Shown here piece by piece: positions 10,608 to 21,051 of a stretch of DNA of 64,000 bases. The notes below the pieces were generated by a model. The model was not told where the DNA came from. It made no database searches and saw only the letters and a program-made list of their open reading frames with translations. Source of the DNA: Fragilaria crotonensis (taxonomy: Eukaryota; Bacillariophyta; Fragilariophyceae; Fragilariales; Fragilariaceae); assembly GCA_022925895.1 (NCBI GenBank), contig JAKSYS010000281.1, positions 1 through 64,000 on the forward strand, written 5' to 3'. A program made the position numbers and the translations under genes. How positions within the stretch are numbered: the first letter of the stretch is position 1; each line of letters opens with the position of its first letter.

Positions 10608-13160
10608 TCTATCTGAGAAGCTTACTTCAAAATCGTCATCTATGGTTATCGGGATCACAAAATCTTCGTCGTCTTGGCAGTGACATAAGTTAATGCAGCT
10701 CTTATCGCTGAAACATGATACGATCTGTCGCCAATTCCACTTTATTGGCACCACTTGACAGTTATTCCAACGTTATTTCTTTAGGTATTATGTTTCGAAC
10801 AGATTCCCCTCGAGCGAGCCGGTTGAGACTCTTGTAAAATTGAGAAATTATTTAGATCGTCTGTGGAAGGAGTGTGTAGTGAAACTCCTTCAGCGCGCTA
10901 TGTACTTCGGACGAAGACGGTTCCTTCAACGCATTCCACCCTTAAGAAGGTATTTAAAACGCGCAAGCCAAGCTCATGAGCGCGTATCAGACTTTTTCGG
11001 AATGCTCAAAAAAAAATTATAATCGAAGTACTTACAATATTTTTAACGGCAATATATCGCTAACCGTTAACCTCAGTGACAAGAATTCTTAGGCTCATCC
11101 TTGCGATACGAGATACGAGACATTAGAAAACGCGACTTATTCGTGGCGTGACCATAGGATATGCATATTATGATGTACTAGACTAGTATAATGTGCATAT
11201 GTTGTCATGATGTCCATGCGCTACGCGTACTATCGTATGAATACGACCTCCCCAAAAGGAGAATGCAAGTGTGTGTACCTCCGGCGGATGATGAAAAGAT
11301 AAAAAAAGAATTGTCGTACATGCGAGTACATTTTGTACGTGACAGAAATAAGCGTCATCCTTGTTTCGTCGCCGACGTCCTTTTTAGAATAAACCAGTCT
11401 GGGGGGCGGCCATTGGCCGCGGGCCGCGGTTCTTGCACGACGGTAGAGGAGGTCTGGTAAGATCTATACAGAGTACGGAGTACGATTGCAAAATTTGTAC
11501 CACGTTATAAGCATTGGAATCTGGAATTCAAAATACATTTTCCAGTACTCTGGACATTGGACATGTAGTTTCTAATGCAAAATTTGTACCACGGAATCTG
11601 GAATTCAAAAAACATTTTCCAGTATTTCTAGACAGATCGAACAAACTGGATATGGCATTAACGGAGTACTTGTACATAAAATTGTTGTCCGTTCTACACA
11701 ACGATTCGTACCACGTTATACAATATACATTTATACATTTCTGGACACAGTGTAAAAAAGTTTTCATGTAGATTTCTACTGAAAAATTTGTACCATGTAC
11801 TTTTCTACCGCAAATGCTACGTCAGTACGTGGATTAAAAAATAAATATATACGATTACTTTTGAAAATACAGTACGACAATATCTGAGTTATTTTAGGTA
11901 TATATAATAAAGGTACAATACCTGATACTCCTACCGGCAGTACTGTAGTACCAGGTCCACGTACATGCGTAGTAGACCTCAGTTCACTTTTTTCTTCTCA
12001 ATGATATGAAGGCCTGCTGATGCTTATCATGAAACACATCATGCTAACTCGATCTAAATCACAGTTACTAATTCATAACGTATTAAAGTACCACAGTCCC
12101 CACCCAACAGAGCTCGCTTAGCATCTTAAAACTGAAGACTTGAGGAGTCCCTCGCCACTGTTAGCGTACTCCGAAGTAGACAAGCCAGGACAACGACATC
12201 AGGTCCTTCCTGCTGCAGGGTATTGCCGACTGCCGACACTCCATCAGGAATTACATCATTGTTGCAGGCTGGGATTCCATAATGCCTTCTCATTGCCTGC
12301 GGGATGCTATTGAGTCGGGCATCACAATACTCCATTTGACAAGCCATGTTACGGTACTATGGCAGCAGACAGTAAGATCGTGATCAAACAAACTCTCAAA
12401 CCAAAAGTTGATCGAGATATTGAGATTCCCAACATCGCGCCAGGCACAACTCCCTCCCCAAGTGTTCAATAGGTGGAAATGCGATTGAGTGTGCCTTCAA
12501 TGATTCCATCACGGACCCGCCAGTCAGGAATTCAATCCGGCTCTCAGTTTCATAGTTCTGTTATATCAGTCGGCAGATGAGGAGCAATCAGTAATGCCGT
12601 CAACCATTCCATTGACAAACCCGGTGATGATTCCTACTACTGAATTCCATCCATAATTCAACTTTTCCTGCGGCAATGCCTTCGTCGTCAACAGACAGTA
12701 ATCCCACCTGAACTTCGATCGAGTATGCCATTTGACACTCCATCACTTGTTCCATCGGGTCCACAGGTATTCCTCGATTATTGTCGACAAAGTCAGGAAT
12801 TCCCTCAAGCCTACCAGCGGGAATTCTATCCGACCAGCCAAATGATGCTCCATAGATAATCCAATGGTGGTCCAACCAGAGTCTATCGAGAAGTTGAGTT
12901 TCCAAAACCTCCTGTCGAGTAACTTGGAATGTGTGTCACCATTGATTGTGCTGACTTCGGCAATTCATCCCAGTTACACTATCACAAATCAGAATCGTAC
13001 ATGTGGATTGATCTCGTCAATCTCTCTAGATTTGGTGATGACTTGTCCCCAAAGGATGCAAGTTGGGCCAAAAGAAGTTGTTGTTGATGTTGTTGTATTG
13101 TCATGTTGTCATTGCTATGCTGGTCGTACTACCATACCAGGACGTACATGATACACGTGC
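10608..13160. other. Intergenic stretch without confident gene
   Basis: Only short ORFs. 11160-11960 is AT-rich and GTAC-rich and holds an imperfect tandem duplication (listed separately). Two minus-strand ORFs (12126-12347 and 12600-12905) share a repeated GIP/GVxxDG-like wording and a CQM.Y string, which may be the remains of a repetitive coding sequence. No start, domain or splice pattern could be fixed. Confidence 0.5.
11488..11636. repeat. Imperfect tandem duplication
   Basis: The segment beginning GCAAAATTTGTACCACG at 11488 recurs at 11578. Both are followed by GAATCTGGAATTCAAAA and a shared ACATTTTCCAGTA block. The core AAATTTGTACCA appears again near 11780. Confidence 0.75.
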
Positions 13161-13163
13161 TTA

Positions 13164-13183
13164 GGCCGATGCTTACAGAAAAC
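13164..13183 (+). repeat. Left terminal inverted repeat of Harbinger element
   Basis: 20 bp, perfect inverted match to 25329-25348, preceded by TTA. Confidence 0.93.
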
Positions 13184-13470
13184 CATACTGGACACATGAA
13201 CCCGACTCGACATCACTTCGGTGAAAACTCAATGCTTACAGCATCCATAGTTGACCCCAGAGCGGTGTCGACTTTGGCGAATCCGGGTCTTTTTCATCGT
13301 AAAAACCTAGCTCGACACAGTTTCGGTGAAGGACCCGGCTTCAAACCAAACCCGACAGTGGAGTACTGTCTACCAGCCATTATTGGAGTCAGTTTTAGTT
13401 CGATTGGCATGTTTTGCCGAATTGTTTTCTACTTCCTTCCACCTCATTGGAAGCCATTTCTGAAGCAACC

Positions 13471-15309
13471 ATGGGTGTAAGAGCATCAAGACTTGTCACA
13501 ATTAACATACTGAAGGACCTTTGTGGAGGTGGTGGGGAAGTTCCGCTCACAGAAAACGATTGTTTTGACGAAAATGGCGAGATCGACGACGAAAAATTCG
13601 ACAAATACCTCATGCAAGAAAGCGACGACGAGGAACGGAAGAAAAAGGCGCTCCTTGCTTTGGCCGTCATGGTTCAACAGACAATGAAAAAACGAAAGAG
13701 AGATGAACTGGAGTCCGAGAGACGACGAAACATCCCAAGAAAGAAAACACGGATTGCGCGCCCGAGGTGGTTTATTGATCCCATCACACGCGTTCGGCGC
13801 AAGAAAACTCCAAAAATGAGTGCATGGTGGGAGGATTACATTCAGGATCCACAACCAAACAATCAACATTGGGCGAAAGAGTTCAGACAGAATTTCAGAT
13901 TGCCGTATGCGTCATTTGTGTTCATTCTTGACTTGATAGTATCATCCGACCAGAGTGAAGGATTGTTTGACCGATGGAAAACGCACGATGACAACTGCTA
14001 CACTGAACGACAGAACAAAAAGGTTTCCCCGATTGAACTGCTTCTCCTAGGTTTGTTGCGCTATCTGGGAAGAGGATGGACGCCGTTTGATGACATGCGT
14101 CACGTTACGTACATCACTCGTGATGTCCATCAAAAGTTCTTTCACCAATTTGTGAAGTTTGGAGCGACGGTACTTTACCCGCTGTATGTATCTGCACCAC
14201 AAACGGTGGAGGCGTTGAGAGATTGCGAGAAAGAGTATAACATTGCAGGCTTTCCGGGTTGCATCGGCAGTAACGATGCAACTAACATTCCTCTTGAAAA
14301 GGTTTGCGTTTTGTTGCGCCAAGCGCATCTTGGCTTCAAGTCAAAAAGTACGATGCGGACGTATAATCTCACGTGCAATCATCGTTGCCAAATCTTGCAC
14401 ACAACAGCTGGACACCCTGGTAGATGGAACGACAAGACATTGATTCGTTTCGATACCTTTATGTCTGAGCTTCGCGACGGAGCTTTAAATGACAAAATGG
14501 ATTTTGAGTTGAGGACTCGACAAGGGATGGCAGATGGTGGCGAGGATGAAGGCGAGGAGAGGACTCTAAAGCTCGAAGGGGCATACGTCATAGTGGATAA
14601 TGGGTACCTTGAGTGGTCAACAACAGTGCCGCCCATGAAAACGTCATGCAACCGATCGGAGTTGAGGTTTTCTCAGTGGCTCGAGTCCATGAGGAAGGAT
14701 GTCGAATGCACCTTTGGAATTTTGAAGGGGCGTTGGCGGATTTTAAAAACAGGTATACGATTGCACAACACGGAAGTCGCTGACAACATCTGGCTGCCGT
14801 GTTGCGTGTTACATAATATGCTTCTCGATGTTGACGGCCTAAGCAAGGCCTGGAAAAATGGTGCTCGTTCACATTGGGAAATGGAAAGTGGTGAGTTTTG
14901 GGATGAAGAGACACCTTTTGCGATTTGCAGGTTGATTGATCCGAATGGTATAGACGACTTCCGGCTGCGCCATTATGATGCCTCGCAATTCGGATATCAA
15001 CGCCCGCCAGTCGAAGATAGTGATAACGAGGAGCATGACGACGGTGACGACAATCGCAATCGCGGCAATTGGAACGACAATCGCGATACGACTGCCGGGC
15101 GCCAATGTGGACGAATCCAATCGGCTACTGCAGTGAACAAACTGAATATGTTTCAGTTTCGTTTGCTGCTTGTTGAAAACTTTAACATTCGTTTTCATGC
15201 GAATGATCTACATTGGCCAAAGAGACTTGGTCGCGCCTCGCCAAGAAACGTTGCTTCCTGTAACGATCATGACTATGGCGTGAAGCATAATGTCTATACT
15301 AGCTACTAG
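13471..15309 (+). CDS. Harbinger-type DDE transposase/nuclease (DDE_Tnp_4 family)
   Basis: The ATG at 13471 (context AACCATGG) gives 612 residues. An acidic N-terminus is followed by a basic stretch (KKRKRDELESERRR) and the nuclease core. Catalytic residues read as Asp269 in GSNDATN, Asp376 in VIVDNGY and Glu412 in VECTFGILKGRW; the last two are 36 residues apart, as expected for this family. The motif LRQAHLGFKSK and the block WLPCCVLHNMLL are typical of HARBI1-like proteins. The C-terminal tail is acidic and Asn/Asp-rich and reads on with an apparently unconserved extension. Role by family: cuts and rejoins element ends, normally together with the second ORF. The frame is intact, so the protein could still be made. 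It ends 57 bp from the convergent accessory ORF. Confidence 0.9.
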   Translation: MGVRASRLVTINILKDLCGGGGEVPLTENDCFDENGEIDDEKFDKYLMQESDDEERKKKALLALAVMVQQTMKKRKRDELESERRRNIPRKKTRIARPRWFIDPITRVRRKKTPKMSAWWEDYIQDPQPNNQHWAKEFRQNFRLPYASFVFILDLIVSSDQSEGLFDRWKTHDDNCYTERQNKKVSPIELLLLGLLRYLGRGWTPFDDMRHVTYITRDVHQKFFHQFVKFGATVLYPLYVSAPQTVEALRDCEKEYNIAGFPGCIGSNDATNIPLEKVCVLLRQAHLGFKSKSTMRTYNLTCNHRCQILHTTAGHPGRWNDKTLIRFDTFMSELRDGALNDKMDFELRTRQGMADGGEDEGEERTLKLEGAYVIVDNGYLEWSTTVPPMKTSCNRSELRFSQWLESMRKDVECTFGILKGRWRILKTGIRLHNTEVADNIWLPCCVLHNMLLDVDGLSKAWKNGARSHWEMESGEFWDEETPFAICRLIDPNGIDDFRLRHYDASQFGYQRPPVEDSDNEEHDDGDDNRNRGNWNDNRDTTAGRQCGRIQSATAVNKLNMFQFRLLLVENFNIRFHANDLHWPKRLGRASPRNVASCNDHDYGVKHNVYTSY

Positions 15310-15870
15310 TAGTTAGCCATTTCTACGTATCTCCTCTCTTCTCCTCGCTACTGTCAAAGTACATTCTACTTGTAGTTGTATTCACCGTCCCGAATGATTT
15401 GTTGAGTTGTTGGCGTTTCGTTATCAAAGCACCCCTTGCTGCACCACGTATTGTTGCGCAAGCCTCGGTTTTCATCGCAACAACAGGCACACACACGAGG
15501 AAGCACCTTGCATTTCAAACACAAGTGGTTTGTTGGGATCACTTCGCATTCCATGCAAGTGTTGTCAACATCTGACAATGTTCGAACAATATCGGATGTT
15601 GGAGTCATGTCGTCGTTCCTCTTTCGTTCATTTCTTGGAGTGCTCATACTAACAGTTCCCCCAGCACTGCTGTCGTTTCCACTGCTCTCGAAGCTTCCAC
15701 TTGCTCCGATTGCGTTCATCCTAATCATTGTCGCGACACATGACATAGTGCGTCGCTTCTCCATCATCTCGCGATGACGTTGGCACTCGCGTTCCTGCAA
15801 ATTCGTAAGTTCAAGTTCCAGCTTCACGATTTCTTCTTCGTTCAACTCCATCTTGTCGAACAACGTTTCA

Positions 15871-15887
15871 TCGGGACGTTTTTTATA
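15871..15887. repeat. LINE target-site duplication, left copy
   Basis: TCGGGACGTTTTTTATA on the plus strand, identical to 23791-23807. It falls within the codons for YKKRP of the Harbinger accessory ORF. Confidence 0.9.
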
Positions 15888-16043
15888 TATAAGAAACTAA
15901 TTATAAAGGTTAACCTGTTTTGTGAACTTTCCAAGATGACAATAGGTACCCTACTACCTCAGCTGTACCCTAACTTCTGGCATGCGAAGGATTTCCGGGT
16001 TCTGTACGCATAGCATCGGGAGGTCTGCCAATGAAATATGCCG

Positions 16044-17255
16044 TCAGCAGTTGTTGAGTTTCCGCGCCTGGTTATTGGGTTGCTGATGTTGATTTTCGTC
16101 GGCGTCTTTGCAGCACGGACATTGTTTCAAGTTTGGATCCTGTACCTTTGCCCGTCTGAAGTTGTTGACGCCTAGTGGTTGAAGATTATGAATGAACTTG
16201 AGATGGGTGGTTTTGTGAGGTGTCGTGAGTTTCTTCAAATGGCGACTGAAGGCCTCCATATCTATGTTGTCCCACACTTTTGTTGTCCAACCAGCATGAG
16301 TGATTTGCAGGTAATTGCGGAGGTACCCTCCATTGATGTGGTATCAAAGATTGTTGTCCATGTTGCCGTAGTATCTGACTTTGTTGATGGAGATTGAGAT
16401 TTTTGTGCATGGAAGATGGGCAGTGGATCGCATTGCGTTTGATCTGGTCCTTCTATGGAATGCCGTGGCGAGAGCGTCCGCATCAGCATTGGGTTTTGCG
16501 TCAGCTGAAAGTTTTCCATAATCTTTTGAGTCGTCTTGATGACTCTTTATCCACACAGCTCTGATTGGGCGTCGCAGTTCGGCATGAAGTTCTTGGATGA
16601 CTGCGAGGTAATCGTTGTTATCTGGTTGTCGCGTTGGACGATGGTCTTTTCTTGTCACGAAGGTAACTCGGTTGATAGCGATGCGGCTATCCACTAGCCA
16701 TCTAAATTTGCATCTGTGGCGAAGTCCCCAGTAGCGAGCAAGGATCGTGACCAAGAGGAGGGGGGCAGTGAATCCTCCCAGTTTGCTCCGAGTGGAGCTC
16801 CCAATTTCTATTGGGCCGTCGATGGGACCTGATCCGTGAAATAGAACTGTGTGTTGTGACGTTGTGATCTTCCATCCGAATGTTTCTGCCGAAGGGAGAA
16901 GACTGCCGTCGGTGGCGATGGTGATTCGTCGTCGCGAACGAAATGTTCGCCAAATGTCAAGATCCGTGGCGTCTTGTACATAGTGAGACAAGAGGCGTTG
17001 GTACCATGTCGAGAGGGACTGTAAGTAGGCTGACAGGGACGGTTGCTGAGTCGCAGCAATGGTGGGAGGGTGATAGGGGTGTTCTCCATGTGTTTGAGTA
17101 TCGAAGATAGTTGCTTCCGATGTGCCTTTTCCAGAGTCGTTGCTGTGTTTTGGTAACGGTTGGCTGTCGAGGCCATGTTTTGTCTTTAAGTCTTTGGTGG
17201 GAGGTCGTTGTCCGAGACATTGCAGGGGACATGCATGCTGTTGGTCAATGGACAT
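16044..17255 (-). pseudogene. LINE RNase H domain and C-terminal segment, frameshifted
   Basis: An RNase H fold is indicated by ATDGSLLPSAETFGW, with the first Asp, then a Gly/Ser-rich segment, LVDSRIAINRV with a further Asp, and KSHQDD near the end. In another frame downstream (about 16050-16277) comes RHLKKLTTPHKTTHLKFIH, an FRRAK motif and CPCCKDADEN, which resembles the C-terminal region of diatom LINE polyproteins. The reading ends soon after, earlier than expected. Confidence 0.7.
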
Positions 17256-17368
17256 CTGCGAGGGTGATGACCTGGAGGTGGAGGCGGACTAAGTTGATGT
17301 CTTTTTTCTGACTCGGTGAATAGTGTGCAAGAGCTGTCTGGTTCATTATGCATTGATCAAATTTTCCT

Positions 17369-19927
17369 CTAAACTGCACGGTCATGGTGTCCGTTAGTAT
17401 GGTGGTCAAGTTGTGTTGGTACATGAACTGACGCAGCGATGTTTGTGGGAGTGAGATACGATATATGTATATCGGGGTGCTCCATGAGAGGTTCCGCCAG
17501 CCCCGATTCAAGTTGCATATATTTGATGTTAAGTATCATCGTGTTCTTTCCCACTTCATTGCCCGAGTACACTGAGTCTCCGAACAGCTTCAGTTGAGAA
17601 ATCCCCATTTCGGTGCGCAGATCGATCAGGTCGATGCCTCCCATTTCTTTCGGTCCGTGTCGTATTGCTGTTGGTGTCGTGCGAGAGAACCCAAGTTTAT
17701 TAAGCATTGCAGGCAGAATGGTTGCCTGGATCTTAGAGAGTTCCTCTTCGTCGACGGCGAGTGCTGGGAGTACATAACGCATTGCCGGAGCATACATTGT
17801 GCTGTGAAAGGTTAATATGTCTTGTGGATGAAGACGTGGTGAGCGTAGACGAATCGCGAAGGTATCAGCTTTCGATTTGAGGACTTGGAGTTGTTCAGAG
17901 AAATCTCCGTTGGGAGAAAGATATACTCCCAGGATTCTGCTTGCAGTATTGAGCTCGAAACGTTTAATAGTTTGTGAATTGTTTTCGCCTTGGGTCGTCA
18001 TGGATAGCGTAGGGTCACCTTCGGTGATTCTTTGCATATGGGGACGTCCGTTCTTCCAGTCCCAGTGCATTATGTACCATGAGCACTTTTTGAGGTTAAG
18101 TGCGCCGCCCGAGTAGAAAAGTAGTTTCTGCCATGTCTGTGCAATGTTGGAGAGTTTTGACACCATAGTTTTGAGTGAGAGAAATCCCGGGTCTGTGAAA
18201 CCGACCGATGTGTCATCCACGAATGCATCAATTAGGCAAGAATGTACCATTTCTGAGGCTGGCGAGTGGAATGTCATTCGTTCTGGTATGACTTGATCAA
18301 GGGTGTCCATGAGAATGACTACCAATGTCAACCAGATTGCCGGGGATGCTCCGCTTCCTTGGCCAGTACCGAAGAGAGGTTCGAAGGGTGTTCCTGCGTA
18401 ATTTTCCTCTGAGATTCCATGAGTCATCGTGATGGTATACTTCATGAGCTTGAGGCAATTTGCGTGTGTGCTCACTGCTTCATTTGGCATGCCGCATCTC
18501 CTTGCTGCCAGCATTCCCAGGTTGACTATGATTCTGTTGTAGCATGCGGATGCGTCATTATCAAATCGCGATGTTGTGCTTCATCAGGCGACATAGTACT
18601 AGGTCCAGTGTTAATTCTGTGAGAATGATGGGATGCATGGCTGTTCTGGTCGGTACCGAGCCGTGCTGACCGTCATTGAGGAGGTCATGCTTAAATGCTC
18701 GTTTGACGAGGCGTGATCCCCATTGTATCTTCAGAAAGAAATTGAAGTCTGCTTCAAACTAGTGGATTATACGAAGTCGTGTGATTTTTGGCTGTCCAGG
18801 ATCTTTCTCAATCATAATGTTCACCGCATTGCACCCCCATCTTATGAGAGCCAAGCCGCTTTCAACAACAATTTGCATGAATTTTGTCAGGTTGTCCAGG
18901 AGCAGGTCGTCTTGTATGATGGCCTTATAGTGTCCCAGATGCCGTCCCGAAGGGGAGGTAGACGTCGATTCTTTCCATCTGCCAAAGCCGTGTTTCAGCC
19001 ACGTCGTCGTTTGTGAGTAAGATGGGTACCGGGTCCATTTCTGTTACTCGGTCGGGGATCTTGAAGGAGGTAAGAAACTCCCGCAGAAGTGCATCGTTCC
19101 CGTACCATGTTTGTGGTATGTTTCCTTTTAGCATTTCTTTGGCGTGTGGAGAAAGGCTGGTAACGGTGAGATGACTGTGGATGACTCCCTTTCCGCATGG
19201 CGAAGCCGACGCTGCACAAAAATGGTTGCGATTGAACCGGATGAGATTTGTTTCGATACTTGCTTGACTTGTCTAGTAGGACTTCCCAACGGATATCCGC
19301 CTCTGCCGTCTGGGTCAGGAGTGCCCGAATGTCAGAGGGAGGGTTGGTGCTGCTGTCTTTGTGGCGTGGGGTCAAAATGCGGTTTCGAATATTTTTATAC
19401 ATTTCTCTGCACTGTTCGGATTTGATGGTATTGTTAACGATGCGAAATTTTCTTTTGGATTCCGCTTGGGTGGAGGGGCTCTCGTCGTTTGCATACTTCG
19501 CCAAGAGGTCCTGATAACAACTGTACCTTAGGCCTTGGGAGTCCTTTTGACATTTCTTCAACTGCTTCTCTGCCTGATTGATGTGAGTTTTGATTTCCTC
19601 GGGCGTGAGAGCAATTCCAAGTAGTGGGAGTTTGAATGATATGGCGTGGTGGGCTGTTTGTTGTTGTATGCGTTGGTATGTATGTTGAAGAGAAATCCGT
19701 GTTGCTGATGGCCTCGCTTTTAGTCTCATCTTCCAGTATCGATATATCAGACCAGCATTTCGCAGTTCGGGGGACCATCGGAATGGCTTCTGGGGTCTGG
19801 ACAGTTGCTTTTCCGCTTGTTTCATTGCGCGTCCTTGGTCAGAGTCCCATTTTTCAAGGAGAATTTGGATAGCAGTGGGTGACATTTTTTGTCGATTTTT
19901 GTGCAGAGCGTCGAGTCTTTCCGTCAT
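17369..19927 (-). pseudogene. LINE reverse transcriptase, frameshifted
   Basis: Two long ORFs (19927-18995 and 18514-17369) flank a stretch of about 480 bp where the coding sense continues in changing frames. RT motif A is readable around 18530-18590 (FDNDASACYNRII), the finger/palm core is GTGQGSGASPAIWL, and the catalytic motif C is AFVDDTSVGF. The downstream thumb-like part includes SGGALNLKKCSWY and LGVYLSPNGD. In the family this enzyme performs target-primed reverse transcription. The stops in the middle make this copy non-functional. Confidence 0.8.
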
Positions 19928-20106
19928 ATTGTGTTCTTTTATAATATTTCTTCATCGATGATTGGTAGAGTTCCACCAGTTCAGGATTTCCGGCTTTGAG
20001 CATTCTGGTGTGGTATGCTGCGATCGACATTGGTGCTATTGCGTCCCGCATGAGGATGAGCGGGTTTAAGTCCACGAAGAGTCCGCGGTGATCGGATTGG
20101 GGACCT

Positions 20107-21051
20107 TCAAGATGCGAAAGAGAACCGGAGGAGGTCATGGAGTCTGAGATCTTTGGCATCCGAACATGTGGTCAATCCATCTGTTGGACGAGCCGATGTA
20201 GGTTGATGGAGATGGTCGCATTGGGATGAGAAGTTTTGCAAGTCGGCGTCATCTGTCAATTGTCCATTTGAGTCCATCATGAGGACTATGGAATGTCCGT
20301 CAGCTTGTAGGGACTTGACTGCGGCTTCCAAGTCAATCAGGAATAGCTTGCGTGGACGGGGGGAGGTTTTTCCGAGATGGCGGTGATGTTCGTATTCTCT
20401 TGCAAATGAGCTTCCGATAGGTGCCGACTGTATGGAGCCTGCGCAGACTCGGTAGGCTGTAATGACGGATAACTTTGTGTTCTCTTTGCCGCGAAAGGTA
20501 AGTCCACTCCACCGGCCAAGTCCAGTCGGATCTTGGAGGGCGTTTCCATAAGAGATAGGAACCATCTTACCCGTTGCGAATATGACTGTCCCGCCTGCTT
20601 GGAAGGTCTCGGTTTCGGGGACCTGGTCGACTTCTGCTGACGGTGCGCTGTACGCAATTTTTGACATATGGAACTGACGTTTAACTCTGTCGGCGAACGC
20701 CATTTTGAGATGGGGGTGTTGCCATGCCGTGTTTGCTTCCGCCATGCCCGTGATATCGGAGTCGATGGTGGAGCGACACGACAGATAGTAGTCGTAGTCT
20801 TGGCCTGTTGAGCTGTATGTGAGGCCCTTGACGTTTTGGAAGAATATCCGGATGTGTTGTGGATCTCTATTGTGCACTTGATTGCCATAGGAGGTATCCA
20901 CGTCAATATCTTGGTTAATGCGGAATTTTCTGCCTGGGCGTGGTTGAGAGTGTGTGGCATGATGGGTTGGAACATTTTGCGGAGGCTCAACTGATGTAGT
21001 ACTGGATATTGACGGAGGTGATGGTTCGGTTGTTGATCCAAGGCGGATCAT
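20107..21051 (-). pseudogene. LINE AP-endonuclease-like domain (start of ORF2)
   Basis: The ATG at 21051 overlaps the ORF1 stop as ATGA. After about 70 residues the exonuclease-endonuclease-phosphatase fold begins with HIRIFFQNVKGL, then DITGMAEAN, a Gly-rich AGGTVIFATG, SVITAYRVC and VLMMDSNGQL. These correspond to the conserved Asn, Glu, Tyr/Arg and Asp-x-Asn positions of APE-type endonucleases. The frame breaks after about 20150, so the catalytic His motif is only partly readable. Role by family: nicks the target DNA. Confidence 0.75.
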
